Notes under the pieces: model-generated
Told to the model about the DNA's origin: nothing
Seen by the model: the letters and a program-made list of their open reading frames with translations, nothing else
Databases searched by the model: none
Part shown: in pieces, positions 5,913 to 5,957 of the stretch
Layout of the letters: every line of letters starts with the position of its first letter
How positions within the stretch are numbered: position 1 is the stretch's first letter
Assembly: GCA_038276315.1 (NCBI GenBank)
Contig: JBBPZY010000322.1
Location: 1-5,957, forward strand
Direction of reading: 5' to 3'
DNA length: 5,957 nt
Origin: GCA-003244245 sp038276315
GTDB lineage: Bacteria; Actinomycetota; Actinomycetes; Mycobacteriales; Pseudonocardiaceae
Made by a program: the position numbers and the translations under genes

Positions 5913-5957
5913 GTGAGGTGGGTCCTGGTGGCCCTGGGATGGGCGCTGTTGTTCTGC
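5913..5957 (+). CDS. Possible start of a membrane or exported protein (3' partial)
   Basis: From GTG 5913 the frame reads MRWVLVALGWALLFC to the window edge: one Arg near the start followed by a hydrophobic run, as in a signal peptide or transmembrane segment. An in-frame TGA at 5907-5909 makes GTG 5913 the earliest start. No good Shine-Dalgarno site precedes it, and the surrounding DNA is G/T-rich, which by itself encodes hydrophobic residues. With only 15 codons visible this is a weak call. Confidence 0.2.
   Translation, partial: MRWVLVALGWALLFC

Noticed and set aside
3529..5957. CRISPR array, tRNA, rRNA, insertion sequence or attachment site
   Set aside because: I looked for regularly spaced repeats, tRNA-like arms, transposase motifs and terminal inverted repeats and saw none.

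Overview
The window is GC-rich with strongly GC-biased third codon positions. Its Mfd protein closely follows the mycobacterial/actinobacterial form, and it carries type VII secretion (T7SS, ESX) substrate-like genes. Together these point to an actinobacterium, most likely Pseudonocardiales or a relative within Mycobacteriales. No species is claimed; this rests on remembered family features, not a search.

Layout. (1) Positions 1-3528, plus strand: nearly the whole mfd gene (transcription-repair coupling factor), cut at its 5' end by the window edge. (2) Positions 3529-3553: a 25-base gap between convergent genes, with one weak hairpin. (3) Positions 3554-3999, minus strand: a minimal nucleotidyltransferase (MntA-like) whose frame is broken at an 11-base CG dinucleotide run. 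Removing one CG unit restores one continuous 147-residue protein. (4) Positions 4033-5714, minus strand: a tight three-gene operon in transcription order ybaB-like, EspC-like, WxG helical protein. The first junction has overlapping stop and Shine-Dalgarno signals and the second has the stop touching the next start. (5) Positions 5715-5912: upstream region of that operon, with a candidate promoter and two copies of a 10-base direct repeat. (6) Positions 5913-5957: a G/T-rich edge where a plus-strand reading frame with a signal-peptide-like start may begin.

How the genes relate. Mfd is housekeeping: it removes RNA polymerase stalled at DNA damage and recruits the UvrA excision machinery. The minus-strand operon looks like a T7SS substrate cassette. 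The small EspC-like protein carries the YxxxD export motif and the larger helical protein carries the WxG turn, so the two halves of an ESX-type signal sit on separate proteins that probably pair. The YbaB-like first gene may be their chaperone or accessory factor (compare EspL, encoded next to EspB in Mycobacterium) rather than a nucleoid protein. No T7SS machinery genes (EccC ATPase, mycosin and so on) are in the window, so the cassette would rely on a secretion system encoded elsewhere. The nucleotidyltransferase has no HEPN (HepT) partner here and appears to be a decayed or slippage-switched orphan.
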